Notes: generated by a model from the letters alone, not told the origin. Shown: positions 1-6,605, numbered from the stretch's first letter. The stretch: 7,182 bases of DNA from Candidatus Firestoneibacteriota bacterium (GCA_016212735.1 JACRDZ010000107.1:1-7182), one strand, 5' to 3'. Made by a program: numbers and translations.

Positions 1-5
1 CTGTC

Positions 6-30
6 ATCCCCGACATGTTTAATCGGGGAT
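6..30. repeat. Short palindromic repeat with perfect 8-bp stem (REP-like)
   Basis: ATCCCCGA (6-13) and TCGGGGAT (23-30) are perfect inverted arms around a 9-base loop. The GC-rich stem stands out from the AT-rich surroundings. From memory, elements of the form 'TCATCCCCGA...TCGGGGAT' are scattered intergenically in many environmental bacterial genomes, so this is probably one copy of a dispersed REP-like family. A role as a transcription terminator is less likely because no T-run follows on either strand. The window shows one copy only, so its repeat status is inferred. Confidence 0.6.
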
Positions 31-49
31 ATGGTTTTAGAAAGTGTTA

Positions 50-62
50 CTGCCGAAGGCAG
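50..62. repeat. Small hairpin CTGCC-GAA-GGCAG
   Basis: A perfect 5-bp stem with a 3-base loop lies 19 bp right of the CCCCG palindrome. It may be a remnant of a second palindromic element or part of the same dispersed repeat unit. It is followed by AT-rich sequence but not by a clean T-run, so I do not call it a terminator. Confidence 0.35.
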
Positions 63-146
63 CCTAATTTAAAAAATTTTCTATGACATTTATGTTTAGG
101 ATTTTAAAAGCAATAGATAGTATAAAAAGATTAATAATTTAACAGT

Positions 147-238
147 ACACAGAGGGGGAGATAATAAAAACTCTTCTAACTCATTAATATTTAAGGATTT
201 CTCTGTGTTCTCTGTGGTGAAATTCTTTTTTCTGTGGT
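147..238. repeat. CTCTGTG/CACAGAG interspersed repeat cluster
   Basis: TTCTCTGTG occurs twice in perfect tandem (199-207 and 208-216). TCTGTGGT occurs at 211-218 and again at 231-238. An inverted partner, ACACAGAG, lies at 147-154 facing CTCTGTGT at 201-208. From memory, strings of the type 'TTCTCTGTGTTCTCTGTGG' are a widespread intergenic repeat in many uncultivated bacterial genomes, of unknown function. The cluster lies in non-coding DNA with no reading frame over it. Confidence 0.55.
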
Positions 239-265
239 TCCATTTTTTATCCCCTTTTTTTTATT

Positions 266-289
266 TTTGACAGTACCTTTGACAGTACC
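266..289. repeat. Perfect 12-bp tandem duplication TTTGACAGTACC x2
   Basis: Copies at 266-277 and 278-289 are identical and adjacent. The right copy ends on the first base of the minus-strand stop codon (TAG, complement of 289-291) of the TonB-receptor remnant, so the duplication directly abuts, and by one base overlaps, the 3' end of that gene. On the minus strand the unit reads GGTACTGTCAAA. It could be a slippage duplication, the footprint of a departed mobile element, or part of a dispersed repeat. Nothing in the window decides between these. Confidence 0.7.
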
Positions 290-1080
290 TAAAATTCAGT
301 TTCAACGCTGAACATTACTGGTAAAAGAGGCTCATCATAAACAGTTTTCTTTTCTGAGAAATCTTTATTCCAATAATAATCATAAACATTTTTATACTGA
401 TAAATATTAAATAAATCAAGTGCCATTGTTGTTTTTGAATCTTTCTTTTCACTGACAAGCCATGCAAGCCGCACATCTAATTTATGGTACAAGGGAAATC
501 GCTTTGAATTACTTGTACCGAAAATAGGACTGAATTCACCTGTTCCACCTGGTGTTTCTTCTCGTCCGACAACAGGTGTATATGGTCTTCCCGAATGCAT
601 TTTTCCCTTCAGCCCTACAGAAAATTTTTTACTGAATTTATAATTATACACAAGATTTAAAATATTAGGCTCGTCCTGCTGTGCGTAATACCATCCTCTA
701 CCGTCATTTGCATTGCGTTTTGTAACAGCATAAGCATAAGTCAACCATGCATCATATCTGCCTGAAGGGGTTTTCTTTTTCTGCAGGAAAAATTCTGCTC
801 CATATGCAAATCCTTTGCCTTTTGTTGAATATCCATTATCATAAATCTGGATATTATCAAGATTTTTATAATATGTTTCTAAACGCATAAAATGCTTTAA
901 GTCCAGTGAATATGAATTTAATGTATTAGCTGCATGGAAATTGCTTAAATCCACAAAACCACCATTCTGTTCCTCCTCTGGTATACGCATTTTTGTATTG
1001 TCTTTTGAATGCAGAAAGCTGAAAGTTAAAATATTTTTATGACCTGAAGAATATTTAAATTTAGTATACAATTCGCCCAT
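289..1080 (-). pseudogene. TonB-dependent receptor, C-terminal beta-barrel fragment of a broken gene
   Basis: This 263-residue open frame is the barrel end of a TonB-dependent outer-membrane receptor, a family that imports siderophores, cobalamin, glycans or metals using TonB energy. The evidence is the alternation of aromatic and polar strands, the GRPYTP motif near residues 164-169, the RFPLYHKLDVRLAWL strand (194-208), the LDLFNIYQYKNVYDYYW segment (221-237), and the ending PVMFSVETEF. The last is the family's usual strand finishing in a C-terminal Phe needed for outer-membrane assembly. Intact receptors are roughly 650-900 residues, so this piece has only about half a barrel. It has no signal peptide and no plug. 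Its nominal ATG is internal to the ancestral gene, and an in-frame TGA sits just upstream. The missing front is in the neighbouring frame at 1061-1369. A second, in-frame loss may lie near residues 62-66, where LDLKHF runs straight into RLETYYKNLDN. Transported ligand unknown. Almost certainly non-functional. Confidence 0.82.
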
Positions 1081-1369
1081 ATATGGAATTCAAATCACCG
1101 TCAGACACAACTCCTGGTAGGGTTGTTAATGTGCGTACAGGATCCTGAAAAGCTCCAGTCTGGTTTCTGATATCTTCGGATTTCAATTTAAAAAAACTTG
1201 ATTTCGGTTCATTAACAACTGTTCCGGATATAGGTTTAATAACAATTTTATCACTGGTTACTTCAATATAATTTAAACTTATATTAAGTTCAACAGTTTT
1301 ATCTTTTTCCAGAATAATATTAAGAACAGTTTCTTTTTCAAACCCATTCTTTTTGATAATACATTTCAT
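1061..1369 (-). pseudogene. TonB-dependent receptor, N-terminal (pre-plug/plug) fragment of a broken gene
   Basis: These 102 residues match the front of a TonB-dependent receptor. Residues 12-32 (ETVLNIILEKDKTVELNISL) look like the last strands of a carboxypeptidase-regulatory-like domain. Residues about 57-95 are a plug start, with KLKSEDIRNQTGAFQDPVR followed by TLPGVVSDGDLNS. Homologues as I recall them continue 'LYVRGG', but here the sequence jumps at about residue 96 (plus-strand 1080-1092) into barrel sequence in another frame and stops at TAC-TAA. The bulk of the plug and the first barrel strands are missing. The 5' end is also incomplete: there is no signal peptide, and an in-frame TAA lies five codons before the ATG. 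A GGAG stands only 3 bases from the ATG, closer than usual for ribosome binding. The 20-base overlap with the barrel fragment is a by-product of the frame change, not a designed overlap. Confidence 0.78.
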
Positions 1370-1390
1370 ACACTCCGTTTTTTATTTTCT

Positions 1391-1446
1391 ATACCTATAG
1401 ACTATTAGTTTTAATTACATAGGTATGTTTAGACCAAAACTAATAG
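1391..1446. promoter_or_regulatory. Two interleaved perfect inverted repeats (pseudoknot-like order)
   Basis: Arm A, ATACCTAT (1391-1398), is the exact reverse complement of ATAGGTAT (1419-1426). Arm B, CTATTAGTTTT (1402-1412), is the exact reverse complement of AAAACTAATAG (1436-1446). The order A1-B1-A2-B2 interlocks the two palindromes. As DNA they could be two overlapping operators 24 bp upstream of the kinase promoter's -35 box. As RNA from the minus strand they would lie 22-77 bases before the receptor remnant's ATG and could form either of two exclusive hairpins or an H-type pseudoknot. The composition is A/T-rich, which raises the chance background, but an 11-bp plus an 8-bp perfect match in 56 bp is notable. 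Function is inferred. Confidence 0.5.
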
Positions 1447-1469
1447 ATCTAATTATTTAATAATTTCGA

Positions 1470-1498
1470 TTGACTACAAAATTTATTAATAATATAAT
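1470..1498 (+). promoter_or_regulatory. Sigma70-type promoter for the histidine kinase operon
   Basis: TTGACT (1470-1475) and a consensus TATAAT (1493-1498) are separated by exactly 17 bp. Only one base of the -35 hexamer departs from consensus. Transcription would begin near 1505, giving a leader of about 58 bases before the kinase ATG at 1563. In an AT-rich genome TATAAT alone means little, but pairing with a near-perfect -35 at ideal spacing makes this the best promoter in the window. The interleaved palindromes lie just upstream, where an activator could bind. Confidence 0.65.
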
Positions 1499-1562
1499 TC
1501 TAAAAGAATATCATAGGCATATGGATCAATATTTAAATTCTTTAGAATGTGAGTAATATAAT

Positions 1563-3506
1563 ATGAAATTAGATAAATATATAAAATCCTTAAAATCCAG
1601 TAAAAAATTTATGCAAAAGACTGATCTTTTGATGACAAATGAAAAAAACAGATATCTGACAATTTTTCAGAGTATTTATGAACCTGTTCTTATTATTAAT
1701 AAAAAAATGCAGATTATAGAAGTTAATAAAGCTTGTGAAAACTTTTTTGGAATATCTTCTATGAAGTTAAAAGGAAAGAATTGTTCAAAAATTTTTGGTC
1801 CTACATTTAATAAGAGATATCCTCTTGAGAAAATTATTAAAAACAAAATATCTTTATCTAATTTAGAAATTATATTAAAAGCGAAGGATGAAAATAAAAT
1901 CTGTCTTTTAAGCGGTTCATATCTAAATGATATCAGTAATAAATATGTTGGAGCTATTGTTATACTGCAGGATATTACTGACCACAATAAAGCTTTACGT
2001 GAATCAGAAGAAAAATTTAGAAATCTGGCAGAAAAATCTCCAAATATGATATTTATAAACAGCATGGGAAAAATTGTGTATGCTAACCAGATATCTGAGA
2101 AGATAATGGGATATAAAATAGAAGAATTTTTATCCCCTGATTTCAATTTCCTTTCTCTAATTGCTCCAGAATCTGTTAATTTGATTAAGCAGGCATTTAG
2201 TAAACATAAGAGAGGAGAGGAGATCCCGCCTTATGAATATAAGCTTGTTTCAAAGCAGGGCAGGATTATTGATGCTATAATAACTTCAAAATTAATTAAT
2301 TATAAAGGATACAAAGCTATTTTAGGAATAGTAACAGATATTACTGAACATAAATTATCAGAAAAAGCTCTTTTGGAAAGCGAACGAAGATACCGTATGC
2401 TGTTTGAAAATGCAGGTGATGCAATATTTATTTTAGATGCTGAAGGAGAAAATGCCGGGAAAATTATTGCTGCAAACAAGGCTGCAGCAGATATGCATGG
2501 ATATACTATTAAAGAAATACTGACAAAAAATATAAAAGATCTGGATACTCCAGAATCTGCAAAAGATTTTTCTAAACGTGTTAATAGAATATTAACCAAT
2601 GAATGGGTGAAGGAAGAGATTTTTCACCAGAAGAAAGATGGAAATATATTTCCTGTTGAAATTAGCGCAGGATTGTTTGAACTTGATAATCATAAATATT
2701 TTATGGCTTTTGATAGAGATATATCTGATCGGTATAAAATGGAGGAATCTCTAAAAAAGGCAAAACTTGAGCTGGAAGTGCAAAATGAGGAATTAAAAAA
2801 GCTGGATAAAATTAAAGATAATCTTATGCGGGACGTTACTCATGAATTAAAAACACCAGTTGCAAAACAGAAAATGCAGATTGATATATTAGCTCAAATT
2901 CTTGAAAAACATGCAATAAAAGAAAAATATTCTGATATATTAAAAAGAATAGAAAACACAATTAACAGGCAGGAAAATGTTATAAACAATATTTTAAATC
3001 TTTCCAGACTAAAAGCAGGCGGAATGAGATATAATATTCAATCTATACGTCTTGATCATGTGTTGGAAGAAGTATTAAATGATTATCAGCTAATGATGGA
3101 AATGCATGATATTACATTGGAGAAAGACCTGCCAGAAATAATAATTAATTCTGATAGAGAAATGATTTTTCATGTATTTTCCAATTTAATTAATAATGCA
3201 ATTAAATACCGCAGTCAGATGCAGAAACCATATATTAGAATTTTTATAGAAAGAGATGAAAATGTTGTTAGAGTATTAGTTAGAGATAATGGCATAGGTT
3301 TAAAAGAAGAAGAAAAAAATAAAGTATTTGACCATTTTTATCAGGTCTGTGCATCTTCCGAAGGTATTGGGGTTGGCTTGACTATTGCTAAATTGATTAT
3401 TAATGATTTGGGCGGGGAAATCCATCTGGAATCTGAAGGACAGAATAAAGGAGTTACCGCTGTTGTAGAATTTGTTGTTTACAGACTTAAAGAGGTGATC
3501 TTATGA
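1563..3506 (+). CDS. Soluble triple-PAS sensor histidine kinase
   Basis: A 647-residue kinase that would autophosphorylate on His and pass phosphate to the receiver encoded next. Three PAS sensor domains lie at about residues 28-143, 148-265 and 272-392. Each begins with an (ERR)YRxLFE-like or equivalent helix, and each ends in the DI(T/S)(D/E) pattern: LQDITDH, VTDITEH and DRDISDR. A short coiled coil (about 392-420) leads to the HisKA helix with H-box HELKTP; the phospho-acceptor is His427. The HATPase_c domain has the N box NLINNAIKY (catalytic Asn545), G1 DNGIGL (575-580), the F box DHFYQ (589-593 region) and G2 GIGVGL (601-606). All catalytic boxes are intact. No transmembrane segment or signal peptide is seen, so the kinase should be cytoplasmic and sense an internal cue; the ligand cannot be told from sequence. 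The start is chosen as the first ATG after the promoter at 1470-1498. Its ribosome site is weak (GTGAG at 1549-1553). Its last bases overlap the next gene's ATG. Confidence 0.93.
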   Translation: MKLDKYIKSLKSSKKFMQKTDLLMTNEKNRYLTIFQSIYEPVLIINKKMQIIEVNKACENFFGISSMKLKGKNCSKIFGPTFNKRYPLEKIIKNKISLSNLEIILKAKDENKICLLSGSYLNDISNKYVGAIVILQDITDHNKALRESEEKFRNLAEKSPNMIFINSMGKIVYANQISEKIMGYKIEEFLSPDFNFLSLIAPESVNLIKQAFSKHKRGEEIPPYEYKLVSKQGRIIDAIITSKLINYKGYKAILGIVTDITEHKLSEKALLESERRYRMLFENAGDAIFILDAEGENAGKIIAANKAAADMHGYTIKEILTKNIKDLDTPESAKDFSKRVNRILTNEWVKEEIFHQKKDGNIFPVEISAGLFELDNHKYFMAFDRDISDRYKMEESLKKAKLELEVQNEELKKLDKIKDNLMRDVTHELKTPVAKQKMQIDILAQILEKHAIKEKYSDILKRIENTINRQENVINNILNLSRLKAGGMRYNIQSIRLDHVLEEVLNDYQLMMEMHDITLEKDLPEIIINSDREMIFHVFSNLINNAIKYRSQMQKPYIRIFIERDENVVRVLVRDNGIGLKEEEKNKVFDHFYQVCASSEGIGVGLTIAKLIINDLGGEIHLESEGQNKGVTAVVEFVVYRLKEVIL

Positions 3507-3865
3507 AAAAAACAGTTCTTATAATTGAAGATGATGTTGATATTCAGACTTATTATGAAGTAGTACTCTCTAATCTGGAAATAACTTTATTAAAAGCTGG
3601 TAATGGAAAAGAGGCATTTACAATTATCGATTCTGGAGTAAATCCTGATCTTATCATTCTTGATATAATTATGCCTGTAATGAATGGGGAAGAGTTTTTA
3701 TATGAACTAAGAAAAGTAAGGAAATTAAATATACCTGTGATATTAAGCTCTGTAGATGAAGTATCAGCTAAAGAAATAACCTCGAAATATAAAGTAAAAT
3801 ATGTTTATTATAAACTTGGAAGTCTTGATGATTTATTATGTATGATAAAGAAAATTCTTTTTTGA
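3503..3865 (+). CDS. Receiver-only response regulator (CheY/Spo0F-like)
   Basis: A 120-residue stand-alone receiver domain with no DNA-binding or enzymatic output. The acidic pocket is E9-D10-D11 (LIIEDDVDI), the phospho-acceptor is Asp54 in LIILDIIMPVMNG, the switch Ser/Thr position is Ser82 (VILSS), and the invariant Lys is Lys104. The usual K-P after that lysine is K-L here, a minor departure. The ATG overlaps the kinase stop as ATGA (3503-3506), and a strong ribosome site GAGGTGA (3492-3498) lies inside the kinase's end, so the two are translationally coupled and almost surely a cognate pair. Lacking an output domain, it should act by protein-protein contact, for example as a phosphorelay intermediate or on a separate effector. 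The convergent degenerate-GGDEF protein is one candidate by proximity only. Confidence 0.9.
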   Translation: MKKTVLIIEDDVDIQTYYEVVLSNLEITLLKAGNGKEAFTIIDSGVNPDLIILDIIMPVMNGEEFLYELRKVRKLNIPVILSSVDEVSAKEITSKYKVKYVYYKLGSLDDLLCMIKKILF

Positions 3866-3871
3866 AAATCA

Positions 3872-5089
3872 TTAAATATTAATAATATATATCTGGTTTT
3901 CCCCGGTCATCTGAGCAGTGCGTAATGCTTCCTGAGCATGTTTAATGAATTGTTTTTCATCAAGACTTGTTTTTTCAGGAATATATGTTTTAATTCCAAT
4001 GTTAACGCTGAAAGAAGTTTCTTTATTTTCATAAAATATCTTATACTGTTTTATAATACTTATTAATCTTTCAGCAACTATTTTAGCATCATTTGAATTT
4101 ATTTCCGGTAAAATAAAAATAAAACTCGATCTGTCAATTTTCCCCTTTAAATCTACTGAGCGTAAGTTACTTTTTAATAAATTTGCCAATTCTAATAATG
4201 CAAATTCACATTTTTCTAATCCACATAATGAGAATATATTTTGCCAGTTGCTTAAGTCAAGTAAAATACAACTCATATCTCGTTTATAACGTTTTGCTCT
4301 TTCTAATTCATGGTGCAGTCTCTCAGATATATACTGAAAAGTATAAAATTCTGTAATATTGTCAATTATATATTTATCTATATTTTTAGAGGATTCATGC
4401 AATTTTGTCTCAACTATTTTCAGGGAATCAGTAATATCTTTTATATCATTACTTATGTTATATCTTTCAGCAGGGATCTCTTTTCCTGAAGCAATATCAT
4501 TGCATAATTTATCTAATTTAGTAAAAGAAGAAAAAGCTTTTTTATCTGTATAAATAAACATAATAAAAGAAACTATAAGTATTAGAGAAAATCCTCCAAT
4601 AAGAACAAACAAAAGTGTTATTTTTTGAGTTTTGGAATAATTTGTTGAAATACCAATAATTATTGCTCCGTCTAGTCCCTGTATATGGATTGGCTCACCA
4701 AGTTCATATACTTCTTCATAAACATGTTTTGCTTCTCTATTAATCATTTTCTGCTGGGTTAATATATTTGGCAAAAAACTGTCTTTATAAAATCTGCCGA
4801 TTTCTTTTATGTTACTATGGCTTACTATTTCACCGCTATTATTAACAACCATTAAATAAGACACACTAAAATTTTTAACTAAATTTTCCATAAAAGGGGT
4901 AATATTTTTTTGCATATCATCCGAATTCTGGTGGCTTATAACTTCTGCTTTGAAATTTTTAAGTAAAATATAATTTAACATTTGCGTCTGTTGTTTAATC
5001 CATATGAAACCAGTAATTCCGATTATTATACACATAATTAAGCTGATAATTATAGAAATTATAATTAGTTTTATTACATTTTTTTTCAT
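3872..5089 (-). CDS. Membrane-anchored sensor protein with degenerate GGDEF domain
   Basis: A 405-residue inner-membrane protein. Transmembrane helix 1 is at about residues 8-31, and helix 2 at about 157-180. Between them is a periplasmic sensor of roughly 125 residues. Its VVNNSGEIVSHSNIKEIGRFY stretch resembles single-Cache-type sensors. A HAMP-like/helical linker (about 181-240) follows, then a GGDEF-fold domain (about 245-402). The fold is recognisable from LLDLSNW (276-282), SVNIGIKTY (361-369) and the terminal ALRTAQMTGENQIYI. The signature is lost: D319-R320-S321-S322-F323 replaces GGDEF, and the substrate Asn/His region reads IFSLCGLEK instead of the usual INDxxGH. Synthase activity is therefore unlikely. 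However, Arg310-x-x-Asp313 sits at the exact I-site spacing (five residues before the signature), so it may bind c-di-GMP as a receptor. The start is supported by GGAG seven bases upstream (complement of 5097-5100). It is convergent with the receiver gene, with only 6 bp between stops and no terminator in the gap. Confidence 0.85.
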   Translation of the reverse strand: MKKNVIKLIIISIIISLIMCIIIGITGFIWIKQQTQMLNYILLKNFKAEVISHQNSDDMQKNITPFMENLVKNFSVSYLMVVNNSGEIVSHSNIKEIGRFYKDSFLPNILTQQKMINREAKHVYEEVYELGEPIHIQGLDGAIIIGISTNYSKTQKITLLFVLIGGFSLILIVSFIMFIYTDKKAFSSFTKLDKLCNDIASGKEIPAERYNISNDIKDITDSLKIVETKLHESSKNIDKYIIDNITEFYTFQYISERLHHELERAKRYKRDMSCILLDLSNWQNIFSLCGLEKCEFALLELANLLKSNLRSVDLKGKIDRSSFIFILPEINSNDAKIVAERLISIIKQYKIFYENKETSFSVNIGIKTYIPEKTSLDEKQFIKHAQEALRTAQMTGENQIYIINI

Positions 5090-5222
5090 ATATTTACTCC
5101 AAAAATAGATTAAATATCTAGTTTATAATGTATAGGGATTAAAACAACTCATTAATATTTTTCGGCAGGTACAGCATAAAGATTAAATATTATTTAAAAA
5201 ATTAAAATATAATTACTAATAT

Positions 5223-5639
5223 CTATTTATTACCATAAAAAATTTCCATTTTGCATTTCTTACAATCAAATTTAACTAAAAGTATACGATTATTTTCATC
5301 TTTTAAATATAAAGGCTCTTTTATTCCTTCATTTTTCAAACTTTTTCCACATAATGAAAATTCATGTTTAATACAATATTTTGAGGATATTAATATCCTA
5401 TCACGTATTTTAAGTCCGGATTCAATAGCAGGTTCTATAATAGTCACTCCATGACGATGATAAAAATCTTCTGCTTTTTTATTTAAAACGTTACAGCGAT
5501 AATCAATAGTTTTTTCTGGATACGGGATTGCATTTTGAATTAATTTCCCTCTTAACGCTTGGAAGTTTTTTGTTCGAACATCAATAATGCTATTAATTAC
5601 ATTGCGTCTTAATTCATTAAGAATAGAAACAGGAATAAA
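5223..5639 (-). pseudogene. U32 peptidase/RlhA-like, C-terminal Cys-rich fragment of a broken gene
   Basis: Read from 5639 down to the TAG at 5223-5225, this frame is open for 138 residues with no in-frame start of its own. The GTG at 5445-5447 is simply the Val of an internal FYHRHGV. It matches the C-terminal region of long U32 proteins: FIPVSILNELRR at the start, then VLNKKAEDFYHRHGV, IEPAIES, a KYCIKH...LC cysteine pair, PLYLKDENN and the ending FDCKKCKM. The four cysteines suggest a metal- or cluster-binding knuckle, as in the family. It follows the N-terminal part (5609-6586) in a different frame (-1), with FIPVS meeting SFNTP at about 5637-5645. The 133 bp between its stop and the next minus-strand gene (start 5089) is AT-rich with no clear terminator. 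Confidence 0.78.
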
Positions 5640-6586
5640 ATTGGAGTATTAAACGAAGTCATGTTAGTTTTTTTACCATTTAAACCATAGGATGTATAAT
5701 CCCGATTGAATGTTTTATAGGGATTTGGTATAAAATCTAATACTGTTTTTCCTGATGAACTTTTTACAAAATTATTATTAAAAATTTCGTCCAGTTTTTT
5801 ACGATAAAAACTAACAATATTTACAACATAAGGAATATCCTTTAATCTGCCCTCAATTTTAAATGATGTTACTCCTGCGTTAAGAAGTTCTTTTAAATAA
5901 TTTGACCGATTAAGATCACGAAGTGAAAGGAGATAACGGTCTTTTATAAGTATTAGTCCGTTTGAATCATATAGACTGTATTTGTGTCTGCATGGTTGTG
6001 CGCATTTACCCCTGTTACCGCTTCTGCCGCCGAGTGCATAGCTTAAATAACATTGTCCGCTATAGCTGACACACAGAGATCCATGTACAAAACATTCAAG
6101 ATCAACTGTTGTTTTTACACGAATTTCTTTTATTTCCTTTAGTGTCAATTCTCTGGCAAGGACAACACGTTTAAATCCTATCTTTTCAAGAAACAGAACT
6201 TTTTCAGGAGTAGTATTATGCATTTGAGTACTTGCAAAAAGCGGAACAGGAGGAAGATCAAGCTCAAGAAGTCCAACATCCTGAATTATTAATGCATCTA
6301 TTCCTGCTTCATATAGATTTTTTATTAATCTTAGTGCCTGCGATAGTTCATTATCATGCAAAATAGTATTTAAAGCAATATAAACGCGTGCATAATATTT
6401 GTGTGCATAAGATACAAGCTTTTCAATATCTTCAATGTTGTTTTCTGCGTTTTCACGTGCACCAAATTGTTCAGCACTTATATACACTGCATCTGCACCA
6501 GAATTTATTGCAGCAATACCTGTTACCATGTTTCTAGCAGGGGCAAGAAGTTCAATTTTTTTTAAGTTATTTTTTATATATGTCAT
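5609..6586 (-). pseudogene. U32 family peptidase/RlhA-like, N-terminal fragment of a broken gene
   Basis: The 325-residue frame begins with the typical IELLAPARNMVTGIAAINSGADAVY (residues 11-35) and carries the U32 signature: ECFVHGSLCVSYSGQCYLS (164-182), GGRSGNRGKCAQPCR (186-200) and FKIEGRLKD (242-250). Cysteines 165, 172, 179, 195 and 199 are present. This pattern is closest to the RlhA/YdcP branch (E. coli RlhA, 23S rRNA C2501 hydroxylation) rather than the shorter TrhP/YegQ branch. That assignment is from memory. After SFNTP (311-315) the frame runs into ILFLFLFLMN and stops. The true continuation (FIPVSxLNELRR) is in the -1 frame from 5639, and the usual intervening domain of about 130-180 residues is missing. 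The start ATG is 19 bp after the ankyrin gene's stop, suggesting co-transcription; its ribosome site is poor. The catalytic core alone might still fold, but the protein as a whole is broken. Confidence 0.8.
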
Positions 6587-6605
6587 AATAATATAGCCAT
6601 CAGAT

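Noticed and set aside
1537..1548. ATTCT-TT-AGAAT mini-palindrome just before the kinase ribosome site
   Set aside because: Only 5 A/T-rich base pairs with a 2-base loop, which is too weak to claim as a regulatory hairpin.
1676..2146. Minus-strand open frame of 156 codons inside the kinase gene
   Set aside because: It lies wholly antisense to PAS-coding sequence with clear family motifs and has no recognisable domain of its own. Long antisense frames are common in AT-rich kinase genes.
2300..2599. Minus-strand open frame of 99 codons inside the kinase gene
   Set aside because: Antisense to the second and third PAS regions, hydrophobic only because it mirrors charged codons, and with no ribosome site or homology seen.
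3866..3871. Bidirectional terminator between the convergent genes
   Set aside because: The gap is 6 bp, and the surrounding A/T-rich sequence shows no GC-containing stem followed by a T-run on either strand.
4359..4553. Plus-strand open frame of 64 codons inside the degenerate-GGDEF gene
   Set aside because: Antisense shadow of the linker/GGDEF coding sequence, with no motif or start signal.
5146..5160. 15-bp string AACTCATTAATATTT identical to 178-192
   Set aside because: It is A/T-dominated, so one such match in 7 kb of AT-rich DNA is not surprising. The flanks do not match.
5090..5222. Promoter or terminator between the U32 remnant and the degenerate-GGDEF gene
   Set aside because: TATAAA occurs on the minus strand, but no -35 box stands at a good distance, and only vague A/T complementarity is present, so nothing can be supported.
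5251..5454. Plus-strand open frame of 67 codons opposite the U32 C-terminal fragment
   Set aside because: The minus strand here encodes conserved U32 C-terminal motifs (IEPAIES, KYC, FDCKKC), so the plus frame is a shadow.
5609..5645. Programmed -1 frameshift joining the two U32 halves
   Set aside because: The join sequence lacks a classic slippery heptamer with downstream structure, and a whole domain is missing at the join. A deletion explains both the frame change and the gap.
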